Assembly: GCA_036272815.1 (NCBI GenBank)
Contig: DATAYA010000358.1
Span: 1 to 7,360 of the forward strand
Direction of reading: 5' to 3'
Source: DATAYA01 sp036272815
GTDB taxonomy: Bacteria > Pseudomonadota > Alphaproteobacteria > Acetobacterales > Acetobacteraceae
DNA: 7,360 nt
Shown here: piece after piece, positions 5,247-7,360 of the stretch
How the letters are laid out: each line of letters opens with the position of its first letter
Numbering within the stretch: position 1 is the stretch's first letter
Notes under the pieces: generated by a model
Seen by the model: only the letters and a program-made list of their open reading frames with translations
Databases searched by the model: none
Told to the model about the DNA's origin: nothing
Translations under genes and position numbers: made by a program

Positions 5247-6683
5247 GGGGTTGCTCGGCATCACCGTGGGAACGTCGACCCAGCGCAGTCCGCCCTGGTT
5301 CTGCAGCAGCAGCAGGACGAAGAACCGCTTCCGCGCCCGCGTCGCCGCGAGCTGCTGCCAGACCTCCTGCGGCGTGTTCACCACGCTCTGCCCGACATTG
5401 AGGATGGCATCGCCGGGCCGCACGCCCTGTTGGGTCGCGAAGCTGTCGCTCGCGACCGTGGTGACCAGCACGCCACCCTGTCCCGACGGGATGCCGCGCG
5501 CCTGTCCCTCGGCCGCCGACATCGGCGCGAGCGTCAGCCCGAGATCGGAATAGGCACGCATCGGGGCCATGCCGGCCGACATCACCCGCGGCTGCGGGAT
5601 GCCGTGCGGGCGGGCGAGGACGCGGACCTGCAGCGTCAGCCTCTGCCCGCCGCGCCAGACCACGAGCGGGCGGTCGCTGCCCGGCGCCGTCATGGCGACC
5701 GAACGCGAGAGCTGCGGCGCGTCGTGGACCGGGATCCCGTTGTAGCGCAGGATCACGTCGCCGTTGCGCAGTCCCGCCTGGGCGGCCGGGCTGTCGGGCA
5801 GCACGCCGGCGACGATCGCGCCCGGCATGTCTGCGGCCAGCCCGAGGCCTTCGGCGAACGGTCCGGTCATCTGCTGCACGCCCGCGCCGAGCCAGCTGCG
5901 GGGGACGTAGCCGTGCTGGTCGAGTTCGTCGATCACGCCGCGGGCGATGTTGGCCGGGATCGCGAAGCTGATGCCGACCGAGCCGCCGGAGGGGGTGTAG
6001 ATCGCCGAGTTCACGCCGATCACATGCCCCGTCATGTCGAACAGCGGGCCACCGGAATTGCCGCGGTTTATCGGCGCGTCGGTCTGGATGAAGCTGTCGT
6101 ACGGGCCTTCCTGGATGTCGCGGCTCAGCGCGCTCACGATCCCCGAGGTCACCGAGCTGCCGATCCCGAACGGATTGCCGATCGCGAACACCGCCTGCCC
6201 GAGCTTGACCCGGGAGCTGTCGCCGAACGCCAGCGCGGGGACGGGCTGACTGGCGTCGAGCTTGAGCAGCGCGAGGTCGGTCGGCACGTCGTTCCCGACC
6301 AGGTGCGCCACGATGAACGTGCCGTCCTGGAGGGTGACGGCGATCGCGTCGGCGCCTTCGATGACGTGGTTGTTGGTGACGACGAGGCCGTTGGGGTCGA
6401 TGATGAAGCCGGAGCCGACGCTGCGGGTGCGCTCGGTCATCGGCGGCCGCGCGGCCGGGCCGCGGGATGCGGTCTGCTGGGTGATCGCGGCGGCGTCGGC
6501 ACGTAGCTGGACGATGCTGCTGGCGAGCACGGTTACCACGGCGGGCAGCACGCGCTGCACGACGGCGGGCAGGTCGGGCCTCTCGGCCGTGGGGGCGTCG
6601 TGCGCCAGGGCGGCGGTGGGCAGGGCGGCGGTGGGCAGGGCGGGGGCGATCAGCAGGGCGGCAAGCAGGGCGCGACGCAGCAT
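5244..6683 (-). CDS. HtrA/Deg-family (S1C) periplasmic serine protease with two PDZ domains
   Basis: This protease would degrade misfolded or damaged envelope proteins in the periplasm. The 479-residue precursor has a signal peptide (RR at 3-4, hydrophobic 5-27, likely cleavage after ALA at 25-27). A trypsin-like domain (about 36-258) holds the complete triad: His106 in TNNHVI, Asp136 in TDLALL and Ser210 in GNSGGP. Two PDZ domains follow, at about 262-355 (WLGAGVQ, then DSPAAQAGLRNGDVIL) and about 378-475 (DLGLTLAP, then QQGVRPGDAIL). Length and layout match DegP/DegQ-type proteins; which paralogue is not clear, so no symbol is given. The start at 6683 is favoured over an in-frame ATG at 6770 because a GGAG ribosome site lies 9 bases upstream and a signal peptide begins directly. 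A 15-base duplication lies inside the signal-peptide code. The gene is divergent from the TM2 gene. Confidence 0.93.
   Translation of the reverse strand: MLRRALLAALLIAPALPTAALPTAALAHDAPTAERPDLPAVVQRVLPAVVTVLASSIVQLRADAAAITQQTASRGPAARPPMTERTRSVGSGFIIDPNGLVVTNNHVIEGADAIAVTLQDGTFIVAHLVGNDVPTDLALLKLDASQPVPALAFGDSSRVKLGQAVFAIGNPFGIGSSVTSGIVSALSRDIQEGPYDSFIQTDAPINRGNSGGPLFDMTGHVIGVNSAIYTPSGGSVGISFAIPANIARGVIDELDQHGYVPRSWLGAGVQQMTGPFAEGLGLAADMPGAIVAGVLPDSPAAQAGLRNGDVILRYNGIPVHDAPQLSRSVAMTAPGSDRPLVVWRGGQRLTLQVRVLARPHGIPQPRVMSAGMAPMRAYSDLGLTLAPMSAAEGQARGIPSGQGGVLVTTVASDSFATQQGVRPGDAILNVGQSVVNTPQEVWQQLAATRARKRFFVLLLLQNQGGLRWVDVPTVMPSNP
6607..6643. repeat. 15-base tandem duplication within the protease signal peptide
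   Basis: AGGGCGGCGGTGGGC occurs at 6607-6621 and again, identically, at 6622-6636. Seven bases of a third copy follow before the match breaks at 6644. On the coding (minus) strand it doubles the five-residue unit LPTAA, so the signal peptide reads ALPTAALPTAALA before the likely cleavage site. Reading frame is kept. Confidence 0.85.
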
Positions 6684-6708
6684 CGGGGCGGTCTCCGGGC
6701 AGGCGGGC

Positions 6709-6721
6709 GGATCGCGGATCC
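6709..6721. repeat. inverted repeat GGATC-GCG-GATCC upstream of the protease gene
   Basis: A perfect 5-base inverted repeat with a GCG centre, 26 bases from the protease ATG. It overlaps the putative -10 element (6718-6723) and the expected transcription start. It could be a small operator or chance; its core is identical to that at 5235-5245. Confidence 0.45.
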
Positions 6722-6726
6722 TAGCA
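6718..6726 (-). promoter_or_regulatory. possible extended -10 of the protease promoter
   Basis: Read on the minus strand, TGC-TAGGAT resembles an extended -10 element (TGn plus four of six bases of TATAAT). Transcription would start near 6711, giving a leader of about 28 bases that includes the GGAG site. No convincing -35 lies 16-18 bases further upstream. The 115-base divergent gap (6684-6798) must hold promoters for both genes. For the plus strand I see only a lone TTGAAA (6744-6749) without a matching -10. Confidence 0.3.
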
Positions 6727-6798
6727 CGGGCGTGGCCGGTTGCTTGAAAGCCGTTGCCCGATCGCCACATCTGCGGCCGTTGCAGGAGTGTTCGCGCG

Positions 6799-7128
6799 AT
6801 GTCGGGCTACGGGAACATGCCGATCGGGGCGGGGCCGGGCGACGCGCGGGCGATGATGCGCTACGACGCGAACCGGAAATCGGTGCTGGTCGCCTATTTG
6901 CTGTGGTTCTTCCTCGGCGGCTTCGGGCTGCACCGGTTCTATCTCGGCCGCATCGTCTCGGGGCTGGCGATGCTGCTGATCGGGCTGGTGTCGGGGGCGC
7001 TGACCTTCGTGCTGATCGGCTATGTCGGGCTCGCGTTCATCTTGCTGTGGTGGCTGCTCGACGCGCTGCTGATCCCGGGGATGGCACGGCGGTCGAACGA
7101 GCGGCTGATCGCCGAGATCACCGCATAG
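6799..7128 (+). CDS. TM2-domain membrane protein
   Basis: This 109-residue protein has a short Gly/Met-rich cytoplasmic-type N-terminus followed by a TM2 domain. After MRYDANRKS (20-28) comes a first helix (about 29-45) running into the hallmark GGFGLHRFYLGR (40-51). A hydrophobic pair of segments follows (about 53-92), ending WWLLDALLIPGM (84-95), and then a charged tail. TM2 proteins are widespread small membrane proteins; in bacteria their role is not established, so I name none. The ATG at 6799 is chosen because AGGAG (6784-6788) sits 10 bases upstream. An in-frame ATG at 6754 would add a Cys/Arg-rich stretch over the promoter gap and lacks a ribosome site. The gene is divergent from the protease gene and ends 3 bases from a convergent partial gene. 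Confidence 0.85.
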   Translation: MSGYGNMPIGAGPGDARAMMRYDANRKSVLVAYLLWFFLGGFGLHRFYLGRIVSGLAMLLIGLVSGALTFVLIGYVGLAFILLWWLLDALLIPGMARRSNERLIAEITA

Positions 7129-7131
7129 GCG

Positions 7132-7360
7132 CTACCGCGGGTCGGTCTGGAAATCGTCCAGGCGCGGCGCGATCACCGCACCGTCGCGGACGACGTAGCG
7201 CTGCCAGGGGCCGACCATGAAGCCTCGCGCGTCGAGTGGGACGGCGCGGATGATGAGCGGGGTTCGCCCGTCGCAGCGCCAGGCGGAGGCCGAGGCACCC
7301 ATCGCGGCGCGGTCCACGTAATCGAGGCCGGGCTGGTCCGCGCAGGTGTCGTGGATGGCG
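7132..7360 (-). CDS. 3' part of an unrecognised gene, runs off the window
   Basis: An open frame on the minus strand enters from the right edge and stops at TAG (7132-7134), giving the last 75 residues of a protein. I do not recognise the family. Visible features are two cysteines, in HDTCADQ and WRCDG, 23 residues apart, and a beta-rich looking C-terminus (LIIRAVPL, then GPWQRYVVRDG, then APRLDDF). The cysteines could pair if the protein is exported, but the N-terminus is not in the window. A GTG at 7317 lies inside the open frame, and the upstream codons look equally coding, so the real start is most likely beyond 7360. It is convergent with the TM2 gene, with 3 bases between the stops, and there is no terminator hairpin with a T tract. 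GC-rich third positions support real coding. Confidence 0.6.
   Translation of the reverse strand, partial: AIHDTCADQPGLDYVDRAAMGASASAWRCDGRTPLIIRAVPLDARGFMVGPWQRYVVRDGAVIAPRLDDFQTDPR

Noticed and set aside
3991..5553. 520-codon plus-strand frame overlapping the MFS gene in another frame
   Set aside because: Arg/Gly/Ala-rich with no helices, against a well-formed 12-helix MFS protein in the neighbouring frame. It also runs into the convergent protease gene.
5076..6506. 476-codon plus-strand frame opposite the protease gene
   Set aside because: The minus strand encodes an intact HtrA triad and two PDZ domains. The plus frame is a low-complexity Arg/Ala/Asp/Gly sequence.
6684..6770. N-terminal extension of the protease to an ATG at 6770
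   Set aside because: It would bury the signal peptide behind 29 polar residues. The ATG at 6683 has its own GGAG ribosome site.
7126..7134. TAG-GCG-CTA inverted repeat between the TM2 and partial genes
   Set aside because: The 3-base arms are simply two convergent TAG stops, and pairing does not extend beyond them.

Overview
The window is a very GC-rich stretch (third codon positions almost all G or C) of a bacterial chromosome. BluB, GTG and TTG starts, and the general gene style fit an aerobic, cobalamin-making alphaproteobacterium, possibly Acetobacteraceae or another Rhodospirillales member. That placement is an inference from gene content and composition, not a proof. Genes are packed tightly, with gaps of 2 to 136 bases and one tail-to-tail overlap. 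I see no rRNA, tRNA, CRISPR array, insertion sequence, integrase or phage gene.

Left part (1-1596, plus strand): bluB, which makes the lower ligand of vitamin B12 from reduced FMN, is followed by a 136-base gap holding a 15-base tandem repeat. Next comes a four-helix DUF4239 (bestrophin-like) membrane protein, which ends in a Rho-independent terminator whose loop is the gene's own stop codon.

Middle part (1601-5236): a two-gene ABC-importer operon encodes a periplasmic NMT1/THI5-like binding protein and an ATPase. No permease gene lies next to it. Its 3' end overlaps a convergent gene for a small proline-rich exported protein of unknown role. That gene is divergent from an MFS transporter with a gap of only 15 bases, and its best promoter would give a leaderless mRNA.

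Right part (5234-7360): an exported HtrA/Deg-type serine protease with two PDZ domains lies on the minus strand. It converges on the MFS gene, with 7 bases between the stop codons. The same 11-base palindromic core occurs at its stop and over its putative promoter. Divergent from it is a small TM2-domain membrane protein, followed by the 3' end of an unrecognised minus-strand gene that runs off the window.

Functionally this looks like an ordinary set of housekeeping and accessory genes (cofactor synthesis, uptake, efflux, envelope proteolysis), not one pathway. I found no convincing new multi-gene system. The most interesting points are local: the possible leaderless divergent promoter, the permease-less ABC pair with a repeat-expanded signal-peptide junction, and several small repeats and palindromes at gene boundaries.
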